Shown piece after piece: positions 1 through 6,033 of a stretch of DNA of 10,034 bases. Origin of the DNA: CAVYGM01 sp963768025 (GTDB lineage Bacteria; Bacteroidota; Bacteroidia; Cytophagales; Spirosomataceae); NCBI GenBank assembly GCA_963768025.1, contig CAVYGM010000017.1, positions 1 to 10,034 of the forward strand, written 5' to 3'. Under the pieces are notes generated by a model, which did not search any database, had not been told where the DNA came from, and saw nothing but the letters and a program-made list of their open reading frames with translations. Numbering within the stretch: position 1 is the first letter of the stretch; every line of letters starts with the position of its first letter. A program made the translations under genes and the position numbers.

Positions 1-1
1 G

Positions 2-439
2 TATGATTATGATACTTTGGAAAAAATTTATTACTATAAGGAGGAACTAGAAGTTGATGCTAATGAGGTTATGAACCAAGTAATTGATTTTAGAAATGGT
101 ATAAAAAATTCTGGACCAAAGGAATATGGAAAATTTAAGAGAAAGACTACATTTCCAGAAAGCAGACAAAAACATCTTATAATCACCAAAGATTTAGTTT
201 CTATGCTCATGGGTGGTATAGATATAAAGTGGGGGCGTGTCCAGCTCTTTCAGGATACATATGACGAATGGTTGATGCAACTTTCAAGAGTTGACAATTT
301 AAAAATGACAAACAACGATTGGATTGATGTATTTAACCTGGTTTATGTGAAGCCCGGAGAGTACTACTGGACAAAAGATGAGAGAAAGACAAAGAATTTC
401 ATTAAAGATTCTGGAAATGACAAGTATCTTATAGTATGA
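2..439 (+). CDS. Hypothetical protein, 3' part (5' end outside window); possibly PIN-like at its C-terminus
   Basis: The reading frame is open from base 2 to a TGA at 437-439. The first start-type codon in the window is a TTG at 17, but the frame continues upstream of it without a stop, so this is most likely the C-terminal ~145 residues of a longer protein. I do not recognise the family with certainty. The last 45 residues carry N-N-D-W-I-D-V-F-N-L-V-Y-V followed by Y-W-T-K-D-E-R, an arrangement (Asp helix, strand, T-x-D) that recalls the C-terminal acidic motif of PIN-fold nucleases. That is a resemblance by eye only. The gene is visibly richer in A and T than the acyl-CoA ligase and glycosidase genes to its right, which hints at a different origin. 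No signal peptide or membrane segment is visible in the part present. Confidence 0.6.
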   Translation, partial: YDYDTLEKIYYYKEELEVDANEVMNQVIDFRNGIKNSGPKEYGKFKRKTTFPESRQKHLIITKDLVSMLMGGIDIKWGRVQLFQDTYDEWLMQLSRVDNLKMTNNDWIDVFNLVYVKPGEYYWTKDERKTKNFIKDSGNDKYLIV

Positions 440-473
440 TCCGGAAAGGAGGTGTTATCTTGCTAACCCTGAT

Positions 474-616
474 TTCCCTAATTCGTCGTAGTCTTCCGGG
501 CTACATTGTGCGTACGTCTTCCGAAGGGAGACTGCGCACCAAATATAAATGTCCGTCTTTGACGGACAGGTTACCAGGTTTACGCCAACGCAAAAAGGCA
601 ATTCTACTTTGAACGG
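474..616 (+). repeat. Degenerate intergenic repeat, copy 1 (longest)
   Basis: This stretch aligns with 1266-1378, 3464-3536 and 8618-8760, all in the same orientation. The 5' part (TTCGTCGTAGTC at 482-493, then ACATTGTGCGTACGTCTTCC from 503) matches copy 2 over 46 ungapped bases with 35 identities by my count, and copy 4 almost exactly over its first 18 bases from 503. The middle contains a perfect 8-bp hairpin with a TTT loop (TGTCCGTC/GACGGACA, 550-568). The tail (ACGCC...CAATTCTACTTTGAAC) matches copies 2 and 3 with small gaps. The element ends about 15 bases before the stop codon of the PIN-like toxin. I do not recognise it as a named repeat family. Confidence 0.6.
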
Positions 617-630
617 TCCAGACTTCTGTG

Positions 631-972
631 CTAGTTCATCGCCTCCACCTTGTCCTTAGAAACCGTCACCAATTTGTAGGAGTGGCTCAAGGTCAGCACA
701 TCGTCCCAAATTGAACTCAGAATGTTATGAAACTCCCGGACCGAAGCGTTGCCGATTCTGATAGGACTGACGCGGGGCGGAGGTTGAGCCAACAGTATGC
801 GGTTGGAGAAATCAGCATCTTTGGTAAGAATTGTTAAATTGTTTTCTTTGGCATAGTGCCAAATCTCAGCGTCCTCAGCCGTATTAAGAATATCGCTTTG
901 ATGAAGGTAATCCTCATTATTCCAGAGCGAAAAATAGTAGGGAAGATTGATGTCGATGAGGTACTTTGCCAT
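631..972 (-). CDS. DUF5615 PIN-like toxin of a DUF433/DUF5615 toxin-antitoxin pair
   Basis: This 113-residue protein has the layout of the DUF5615 (Mut7-C-like) branch of the PIN nuclease fold. An early Asp sits in the opening strand (K-Y-L-I-D-I-N-L-P, D7), acidic residues lie in the first helix region (T-A-E-D-A-E, around 31-36), and a T-K-D-A-D-F motif (D52, D54) is followed by a proline-rich strand. Family members are predicted RNases that act as toxins in the cytoplasm. The gene follows its antitoxin directly: the antitoxin stop TAA and this ATG share one base (TAATG), so translation is probably coupled and both genes come from one transcript. Length and motifs look intact, so the toxin is probably functional. 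Activity and RNA target cannot be read from sequence. The family call is confident; toxicity is inferred from known pairs. Confidence 0.85.
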   Translation of the reverse strand: MAKYLIDINLPYYFSLWNNEDYLHQSDILNTAEDAEIWHYAKENNLTILTKDADFSNRILLAQPPPRVSPIRIGNASVREFHNILSSIWDDVLTLSHSYKLVTVSKDKVEAMN

Positions 973-1217
973 TAGGCTACCTTCTTAAATTCCTGAATCA
1001 CATATTGCCGCTCCATGAGTTCAATAGCAAACAGCTGGCAGGCGTCGAGGTCCTCGGGTTCGAGCATGGGGTATTGATACAGGATTTCTTCCCGCGACGA
1101 TCCGGCGTATAGGAATTCGAGAACGGTCTGTACGGTGATTCTCATACCCCGGATGACCGGCCGTCCGTTGCAAATGCCAGGATTGATTGCGATGCGGTCG
1201 CTGATGTAGGTCGTCAT
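972..1217 (-). CDS. DUF433 antitoxin (VapB-like, helix-turn-helix)
   Basis: This 81-residue protein matches the DUF433 family: an N-terminal I-N-P-G-I-C-N-G-R-P-V-I-R-G-M-R-I-T-V segment (residues about 10-29), then V-L-E-F-L-Y-A-G-S-S-R-E-E-I-L and Y-P-M-L-E-P-E-D-L, the usual helix-turn-helix region. Family members commonly read G-T-R where this one has G-M-R. DUF433 proteins are encoded next to DUF5615 PIN-like proteins and are taken to be their antitoxins, binding the toxin and the module's own promoter. The first gene of the pair starts at an ATG whose upstream DNA carries an exact TATATTTG promoter element. A longer overlapping ORF in another frame (start at 1245) lacks family features and is a shadow. 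Neutralisation of the neighbour is inferred from family knowledge. Confidence 0.85.
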   Translation of the reverse strand: MTTYISDRIAINPGICNGRPVIRGMRITVQTVLEFLYAGSSREEILYQYPMLEPEDLDACQLFAIELMERQYVIQEFKKVA

Positions 1218-1234
1218 AGTGCATTGTCGTTTCC

Positions 1235-1242
1235 CAAATATA
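1235..1242 (-). promoter_or_regulatory. Bacteroidota -7 promoter element for the DUF433/DUF5615 module
   Basis: Read on the minus strand this is TATATTTG, an exact match to the Bacteroidota -7 consensus TAnnTTTG. It lies 18 bases before the antitoxin ATG, which would give a leader of roughly ten bases. No clear TTG-type -33 element is visible at the expected distance, so the call rests on the -7 element and its position. Confidence 0.45.
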
Positions 1243-1265
1243 CAAAATTTTGCTTCGACATAAGT

Positions 1266-1378
1266 ATCCCTTGGTTCGTCGTAGTCGTCTATGTTACGTT
1301 ATTCGAATGTATTCCGAAGGCCTTGCAGGGTACTTCTCATTGTATACACAGGTTTACCCAGCTAACACCAATTTGAAA
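1266..1378 (+). repeat. Degenerate intergenic repeat, copy 2
   Basis: The block TTCGTCGTAGTC at 1275-1286 is identical to copy 1, followed by an 11-base spacer of the same length and a 23-base segment ending TTCCGAAGG (17 of 23 identical). About 20 bases of the middle hairpin region are missing, and the tail (CAGGTTTACC...CAATTTGAAA) is recognisable with gaps. Together with copy 1 it brackets the DUF433/DUF5615 module in direct orientation. The rest of the gene-free stretch 1246-1555, up to the acyl-CoA ligase start, shows no convincing further feature. Confidence 0.5.
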
Positions 1379-1555
1379 TCAATGCTACATCCTCTCGCGT
1401 CCGAAATTGAGTAGGGGTGTTGGCAACGCAAACCACGTATGAGTGCCATCAGTCCGTTGGAGGATAAGGTGAGTAATAAGTAAAAGTGAGCGGCTTTTTA
1501 AATCAAACCCCTAGTAAGACGGCTTGCGACTCACAAGCTCCCTACCCTTTCACCC

Positions 1556-3463
1556 ATGACCTACCAGGCCGAGCACCAAAAATCAACGGAAAACCCGGAG
1601 CAGTTCTGGCGGGAGAAGGCGGAGGACATCGCCTGGTTCACGTTTCCGGAGAAGATCCTGTCTACGGATGAAAACGGCTTTTACCGCTGGTACGAAGGGG
1701 GTACCCTCAATACCTCCTACCTCTGCCTGGACTACCACGTGGAGCAGGGCCGGGGCGAGCAGGTAGCCCTGGTGTACGACTCGCCGGTGACCCATACCAT
1801 CCAGAAATTTACCTATACGGAGCTACGGGATAAGGTCGCTCTTTTTGCCGGGGTACTGGCGGCCAAAGGAGTTAATAAAGGGGACACCGTGGTCATTTAT
1901 ATGCCCATGGTACCCGAGGCGGTGGTAGCCATGCTGGCCTGCGCGCGGCTGGGGGCCATCCACTCGGTGGTTTTTGGCGGTTTTGCCTCCCACGAGTTGG
2001 CACTCCGCATCGACGACGCCCAACCCAAAGTCATTCTTTCGGCCTCCTGCGGCATTGAGTTTGACCGCCTTATTCCCTACAAGCCGCTCATCGATGCCGC
2101 CTTGCAGGAAGCTACCCACCAGCCCGACTGCCATATTATCCTGCAAAGGCCCATGCTCCGGGCCGAACTGGTGTCCGAGAAAGAGCTGGACTGGAACGAA
2201 ACACTCCAGTCGGCCCAACCGGCAAGTTACGTACCCGTAGAGGCCCACGATCCGCTCTATATTCTGTATACCTCCGGTACCACGGGCAAGCCCAAGGGCA
2301 TTATCCGCGACAACGGCGGGCATGCCGTGGCCATGAAGTACAGCCTCGGGGCGGTGTACGATACCCATCCGGGCGAGGTGTTTTGGGCGGGGTCGGATAT
2401 TGGCTGGGCGGTGGGGCATTCGTACATTGTGTACAGTCCGCTCATCAATGGGTGTACCACCATCTTGTTTGAAGGAAAACCCGTCCGAACGCCGGATGCC
2501 GGTACCTTTTGGCGGGTAATCAGTCAGCATCAGGTTAAGACCTTTTTTACCGCACCGACGGCCATCCGGGCCATCAAGAAGGAGGATAGCGAGGGGAGGC
2601 TATTCAAAAACTATGATGTCTCCTGCCTGAAATACCTTTTCCTGGCGGGCGAGCGCCTCGACCCACCTACCTACGAGTGGGCGAGTAGCCTGCTCAACAT
2701 TCCGGTTCTCGACCATTGGTGGCAAACCGAGTCGGGGTCGCCGATGCTGGCCAACATGGCGGGCCTGGGCCTGCAACCGATCAAACCGGGTTCTTCCTGT
2801 ACACCCGTGCCCGGCTACGACGTGCAGATTCTGGATGAGGATGGGCAGGTACTTGGCCCCAATCAGGAGGGGTACGTGGTGGTGAAGCTGCCGCTGGCCC
2901 CAGGTAGCCTACCCACACTCTGGCAGGACGACGAGCGCTTCCGGAGCGCCTACCTGAATCGCTTTGAAGGGTACTACCTGACCGGCGATGGCGGCTACAA
3001 GGATGAGGACAATTACTTCTACATCATGGGTCGGGTAGACGACGTCATCAACGTGAGCGGGCATCGCCTGTCGACGGGCGAAATGGAGGAGATCGTGGCG
3101 GCCCACCCCGCCGTGGCCGAGTGCGCCGTGGTGGGTATCGCGGATGCCTTGCGCGGCCAACGGCCCGTGGCGCTGGTCGTTTTGAAAGACGGGCAGGATA
3201 TTTCTCAGAAATCATTAGAAGCCGAGCTGGTGCAGAGTATCCGGGGGAACATTGGGGCCCTGGCCTGTTTCAGGTCAGCGGTGATTGTCAAGCGACTGCC
3301 CAAAACCCGTTCCGGGAAAATCCTTCGTAAAATCATCCGGAAAATAGCGGATGGCGAACCCTTCGAGACCCCTTCTACAATCGATGATCCTTTAATTCTG
3401 GACGAGATTCGCGCCACCCTGAAAGAGCATCGGTTAGGAGTTGAGTTTGATACCCGAGGGTAG
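1556..3463 (+). CDS. prpE: Propionyl-CoA synthetase-like AMP-forming acyl-CoA ligase
   Basis: This 635-residue cytoplasmic enzyme of the acetyl-/propionyl-CoA synthetase family would join a short fatty acid to CoA through an acyl-AMP intermediate. The N-terminal cap (Y-Q...P-E-Q-F-W-R-E-K-A) supports the ATG at 1556. Motifs in order: the P-loop YTSGTTGKPKG (238-248), then I-I-R-D-N-G-G-H (249-256), a signature of PrpE/ACSS3-type rather than Acs-type enzymes, WWQTESG (388-394), Y-L-T-G-D with D478, the hinge G-R-V-D-D-V-I-N-V-S-G-H-R-L-S-T-G-E from 492, and P-K-T-R-S-G-K-I-L-R-K with catalytic Lys588. In this family that lysine can be silenced by acetylation. The length is close to PrpE (about 630) and shorter than Acs (about 650). 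No other methylcitrate or methylmalonyl gene is nearby, so it appears monocistronic. Acetate as the main substrate cannot be excluded. Confidence 0.85.
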   Translation: MTYQAEHQKSTENPEQFWREKAEDIAWFTFPEKILSTDENGFYRWYEGGTLNTSYLCLDYHVEQGRGEQVALVYDSPVTHTIQKFTYTELRDKVALFAGVLAAKGVNKGDTVVIYMPMVPEAVVAMLACARLGAIHSVVFGGFASHELALRIDDAQPKVILSASCGIEFDRLIPYKPLIDAALQEATHQPDCHIILQRPMLRAELVSEKELDWNETLQSAQPASYVPVEAHDPLYILYTSGTTGKPKGIIRDNGGHAVAMKYSLGAVYDTHPGEVFWAGSDIGWAVGHSYIVYSPLINGCTTILFEGKPVRTPDAGTFWRVISQHQVKTFFTAPTAIRAIKKEDSEGRLFKNYDVSCLKYLFLAGERLDPPTYEWASSLLNIPVLDHWWQTESGSPMLANMAGLGLQPIKPGSSCTPVPGYDVQILDEDGQVLGPNQEGYVVVKLPLAPGSLPTLWQDDERFRSAYLNRFEGYYLTGDGGYKDEDNYFYIMGRVDDVINVSGHRLSTGEMEEIVAAHPAVAECAVVGIADALRGQRPVALVVLKDGQDISQKSLEAELVQSIRGNIGALACFRSAVIVKRLPKTRSGKILRKIIRKIADGEPFETPSTIDDPLILDEIRATLKEHRLGVEFDTRG

Positions 3464-3536
3464 GCAGGAAGGTGTACCTGTGCGACGGTCTTGCCACTAA
3501 TTTTACGCCGACGTCCGAAAACAACTCTCCTTGAAA
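3464..3536 (+). repeat. Degenerate intergenic repeat, 3' fragment (copy 3)
   Basis: It starts immediately after the acyl-CoA ligase stop codon. The block GGTGTACCTGTGCGACGG (3471-3488) is identical to 8713-8730, and identity continues to CTTGCCAC...GCCG: 35 of 40 bases agree by my count. The tail (CAACTCTCCTTGAAAC) matches the end of copy 1. The 5' half seen in copies 1, 2 and 4 is absent. It fills most of the 110-bp gap between two convergent genes. Confidence 0.55.
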
Positions 3537-3573
3537 CAGCTTAACCAACCCCAGCCAACAGTCCTCGTCAGCC

Positions 3574-4455
3574 CTACTTCTTCATAGGCTCATAAGACAT
3601 CCAATCCACTTCCAGCTGGTAACGGTCGCGTGGCTTTTCGAGCGATTGCGGGTTTGTCTCAACCGACCAGGCGTCCGTATGCCAGAAATTCATCCGGTAG
3701 CGCGAGGCATTCTGCGGAATTCCCAGCGTTGATCCCTGATAATCCCAGAGCACAATTTTGTCGCCCGTGGTGGGGTGGAGCATCCACCAGCGGAGGCGGT
3801 CGGGGTACCAGTCGAAGCCGTAGGTATAAAAGCGGGCCGAGGCGTCGTAGTCCGGCAGGGCGGCAATGCGTTCGGGCTGGTTCTGGCGTCCGGTGAGCGG
3901 GGTGGGCTTCCCGCTGTGGGTTACTTTATGGATGGTGTTGTAGATGGTACCTTCGGCGAGGTTGATGGTACGGCCGATCCGCACCAGCGAATCGCTCGGG
4001 CCGGTCCAGGTACCTACGTAGATGATCTCGGGATCGGCCAGGAGCCATTCAAAATCAACTTCGCTCAGCCCGGGAATAGGGTCGACGTGGTAGGTAAAGT
4101 ACCCCACCACCGCCCCGACGTTGGGTTGGGTCTGGCGGACGTCCGGAATTTTGAGCCGGGCGGAGTAGGTACCGAAATGGGTGAAGTCGTTGGAGATAAT
4201 CTCCGGCCCCTTGCCCGCGCCCGCTACCTCGTCAGGATCGAGCTGGAACAGCAGTACCTTCGTATCCGGCTCCGACGGGGAGGGTACTCCGGATTTCCAT
4301 TTAAAATCGGCCTTGTTCCCAGCGGAACCATACCTGAAATTTTCGAGCATCGAATTGCTGAAATCTTCCCGGAAAGCAGCGTGGTACTTTTTGGGCTGGG
4401 CGTTAGCCGCCGGGCTGACTATCGAGATAAGCGCGATTACCAGTAGTCTTTTCAT
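3574..4455 (-). CDS. Secreted glycoside hydrolase family 16 (GH16) protein
   Basis: The product (293 residues from the ATG at 4455) begins M-K-R-L-L-V-I-A-L-I-S-I-V and ends its signal peptide near P-A-A-N-A-Q. An in-frame ATG at 4494 would put 13 extra residues before this signal, so 4455 is preferred. After export comes a single beta-sandwich domain: F-R-E-D-F-S (typical GH16 opening), H-F-G-T-Y-S-A-R-L-K-I-P (matching the 'yGryeaR.k' strand), and the catalytic signature S-E-V-D-F-E-W with E132 (nucleophile), D134 and E136 (acid/base). It ends with a Y-G-F-D-W-Y-P-D-R-L-R-W-W region and L-E-V-D-W-M-S-Y. GH16 enzymes cut beta-1,3/1,4-glucans, galactans or xyloglucan by a retaining mechanism. 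The E-x-D-x-E form without an extra residue fits licheninase/xyloglucanase-type active sites, but the substrate is not readable here. It is divergent from the acyltransferase-GH20 operon, with about 190 bp between. Confidence 0.82.
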   Translation of the reverse strand: MKRLLVIALISIVSPAANAQPKKYHAAFREDFSNSMLENFRYGSAGNKADFKWKSGVPSPSEPDTKVLLFQLDPDEVAGAGKGPEIISNDFTHFGTYSARLKIPDVRQTQPNVGAVVGYFTYHVDPIPGLSEVDFEWLLADPEIIYVGTWTGPSDSLVRIGRTINLAEGTIYNTIHKVTHSGKPTPLTGRQNQPERIAALPDYDASARFYTYGFDWYPDRLRWWMLHPTTGDKIVLWDYQGSTLGIPQNASRYRMNFWHTDAWSVETNPQSLEKPRDRYQLEVDWMSYEPMKK

Positions 4456-4622
4456 ATTGCTTCGTTGGGCATAAGGGAATAGGAGCATTTGCAAAGTACA
4501 AAAAGTAGGTTGGGTTTGGAAGATTTTTCCTTGTATCGTTAGTAGAGAATGGGTTTAATCGCCCAGCCTGAGCTCCTCAGACCTTGCAGCTCGCCGCATA
4601 AGCCAGCCAATGAATAATTCGT

Positions 4623-4630
4623 TATATTTG
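4623..4630 (+). promoter_or_regulatory. Bacteroidota -7 promoter element ahead of the small ORF/DUF5009/GH20 genes
   Basis: TATATTTG matches TAnnTTTG exactly and lies 19 bases before the ATG of the 51-residue ORF. This is the same geometry as the element ahead of the DUF433 antitoxin. No clear -33 TTG element stands at the right spacing. It could serve the small ORF, the acyltransferase and the GH20 gene as one transcript. Confidence 0.45.
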
Positions 4631-4649
4631 GTACAAAACAAGACCTCCC

Positions 4650-4805
4650 ATGATCACGGAAAAGAATAAGTCTGAAAGAAAGCCATCGGAAAGGCCTGTG
4701 GCTACGGTCAGGAAAAAAGATCCCAAGAAAAAAATCGAACTCGGCACCGGACGGCACCTTGTTTACATGTCCGAAACCCTGTTTGATGAGGACTTGGAAA
4801 GATAA
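4650..4805 (+). CDS. Small basic protein, 51 residues, unknown function
   Basis: An ATG at 4650 opens 51 codons ending in TAA at 4803-4805. The product begins M-I-T-E-K-N-K-S-E-R-K and is rich in Lys and Arg in its first 32 residues (K-K-D-P-K-K-K-I), then ends in a more acidic stretch (S-E-T-L-F-D-E-D-L-E-R). It has no signal peptide or membrane segment and I do not recognise it. Support for a real gene: an exact TATATTTG element 19 bases upstream and a position 49 bases ahead of the DUF5009 gene on the same strand. Its frame also explains the DNA that would otherwise be a 32-residue N-terminal extension of DUF5009. Against it: the ORF is short and no homologue can be checked. It could be a leader peptide or a small nucleic-acid-binding protein; both are guesses. 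Confidence 0.45.
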   Translation: MITEKNKSERKPSERPVATVRKKDPKKKIELGTGRHLVYMSETLFDEDLER

Positions 4806-4854
4806 AAGCTATCTGAGCGGCAGTAGAGAAATAGATCTTACTCCTCCTCTCTAC

Positions 4855-6033
4855 ATGACCCAAACCAAACGAATCTTATCCATCGACATCATGCGAGGGC
4901 TGACGCTCTTTTTGATGCTGTTTGTCAATGATTTGTACGTGCCCGGCGTACCCACATGGCTGGGGCATGCGGAAAAAGGGGTAGATGCCCTGGGTTTGGC
5001 CGACTGGGTTTTTCCCGGTTTTCTTTTTATGGTGGGGATATCCATCCCGTTTGCGTTCAAGGCACGGGAAAAGAAAAACGAGACTACGCCGCAGCTGCTC
5101 CTGCACATTGTCCTGAGAACAATCAGCCTGCTGATCATCGGGGTTTTCATGGTCAATGCCTCCGAAAACTTCAACGCCGAACTCACACCAATAAACAGAA
5201 CGCTTTGGATCGTGTCCGGTTACGTGGCGGTTTTCCTGATCTGGAACAACTATCCCGAAAAAAGCAAAGTCCGTTATTTGAAGTACTTGGGCATTGCGCT
5301 GCTCATTTTCCTGGCCGTAATATTCCGGGGCGGTACCGCCGAAAACCCAACGTATATCCAGAAAAGCTGGTGGGGGATTCTGGGCCTGATCGGTTGGGGG
5401 TACTTTGCGGCCGCTGTGACGTACCTGTGCTTCAAGGATAACCTCAGGGCCACGGTGCTGGTACTACTGGTATTTTTGGGGTTAAACATTGCTTCCGAAC
5501 TAGGCCTTACCGGTTTTTTAGACCCCGTGAAGCCTCTATTTGGCGTTATCCTGAACGGAAACATCCCCCTGATCGTACTTTCCGGGCTGGTCGTGGGTAT
5601 TTTGTTGAAGAAATTCCAGGGCGCTCCGTCGACTTTACTCAAATATCTCCTGGGTATGGCGGTCATCAGTTTTGTGCTGGCGGCCGTTTTGCACCAATGG
5701 TTTATCATTTCCAAACTGGGGGGTACCCCTAGCTGGGCCATGCTCTGTACCGGTATAAGTTTGCTACTTTTTGCTTTACTTTTCTACATTATTGATGTGA
5801 AGAATAAGGTAGGTGTGCTGTCCGTCTTCAAACCAGCGGGTCAAAACTCACTGGGTACCTATTTGGCTCCCGATATCGTCTATTACCTGCTCTGGGCGTT
5901 GCCGTTTGAGGTGTTCCTGTACAAACAAGATGATTCGCAGCTATTGGCGGTCTTCGGCTCGGTGGTGTGGGCATTCAGTATGATCGCCCTGGCAGCTTTG
6001 TTGGCTAAAATGAATATTCGTTTAAAATTATGA
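4855..6033 (+). CDS. DUF5009 / heparan-alpha-glucosaminide N-acetyltransferase-like membrane protein
   Basis: This 392-residue integral inner-membrane protein has about ten hydrophobic segments. It opens with R-I-L-S-I-D-I-M-R-G-L-T-L-F-L-M-L-F-V-N-D, the hallmark start of the HGSNAT/YeiB-like acyltransferases, followed by H38 and a D-W-V-F-P-G-F-L-F-M-V-G-I-S-I-P segment from D50. In HGSNAT homologues a loop His near this point takes part in acetyl transfer. Near the C-terminus, S-W-A-M-L-C-T-G-I, I-I-D-V-K and K-P-A-G-Q-N-S-L-G-T-Y-L match the family's conserved end. The likely role is transfer of acetyl from cytosolic acetyl-CoA to a sugar amine outside the cytoplasm. The ATG at 4855 is chosen over an in-frame ATG at 4759 because the family begins here and the extension overlaps the small upstream ORF. 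It overlaps the GH20 gene by four bases (ATGA). Family call firm, substrate inferred. Confidence 0.83.
   Translation: MTQTKRILSIDIMRGLTLFLMLFVNDLYVPGVPTWLGHAEKGVDALGLADWVFPGFLFMVGISIPFAFKAREKKNETTPQLLLHIVLRTISLLIIGVFMVNASENFNAELTPINRTLWIVSGYVAVFLIWNNYPEKSKVRYLKYLGIALLIFLAVIFRGGTAENPTYIQKSWWGILGLIGWGYFAAAVTYLCFKDNLRATVLVLLVFLGLNIASELGLTGFLDPVKPLFGVILNGNIPLIVLSGLVVGILLKKFQGAPSTLLKYLLGMAVISFVLAAVLHQWFIISKLGGTPSWAMLCTGISLLLFALLFYIIDVKNKVGVLSVFKPAGQNSLGTYLAPDIVYYLLWALPFEVFLYKQDDSQLLAVFGSVVWAFSMIALAALLAKMNIRLKL

Noticed and set aside
1823..2530. Long open frame antisense to the acyl-CoA ligase (235 codons)
   Set aside because: Shadow of the ligase gene, whose motifs are complete on the plus strand.
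3775..4446. Long open frame antisense to the GH16 gene (223 codons)
   Set aside because: Shadow of a GC-rich coding strand; no family features, whereas the minus-strand protein has a signal peptide and GH16 catalytic motif.
4456..4494. Upstream ATG at 4494 for the GH16 gene
   Set aside because: It would put 13 residues in front of a complete signal peptide that starts with M-K-R-L-L at 4455. A TACTTTG stretch just upstream of 4494 is one base short of the -7 consensus, so I did not list it as a promoter.
4759..4854. Upstream in-frame ATG giving DUF5009 a 32-residue N-terminal extension
   Set aside because: The family begins at the R-I-L-S-I-D-I-M-R-G segment just after ATG 4855, and the extension lies over the 51-residue ORF in another frame and lacks family character.
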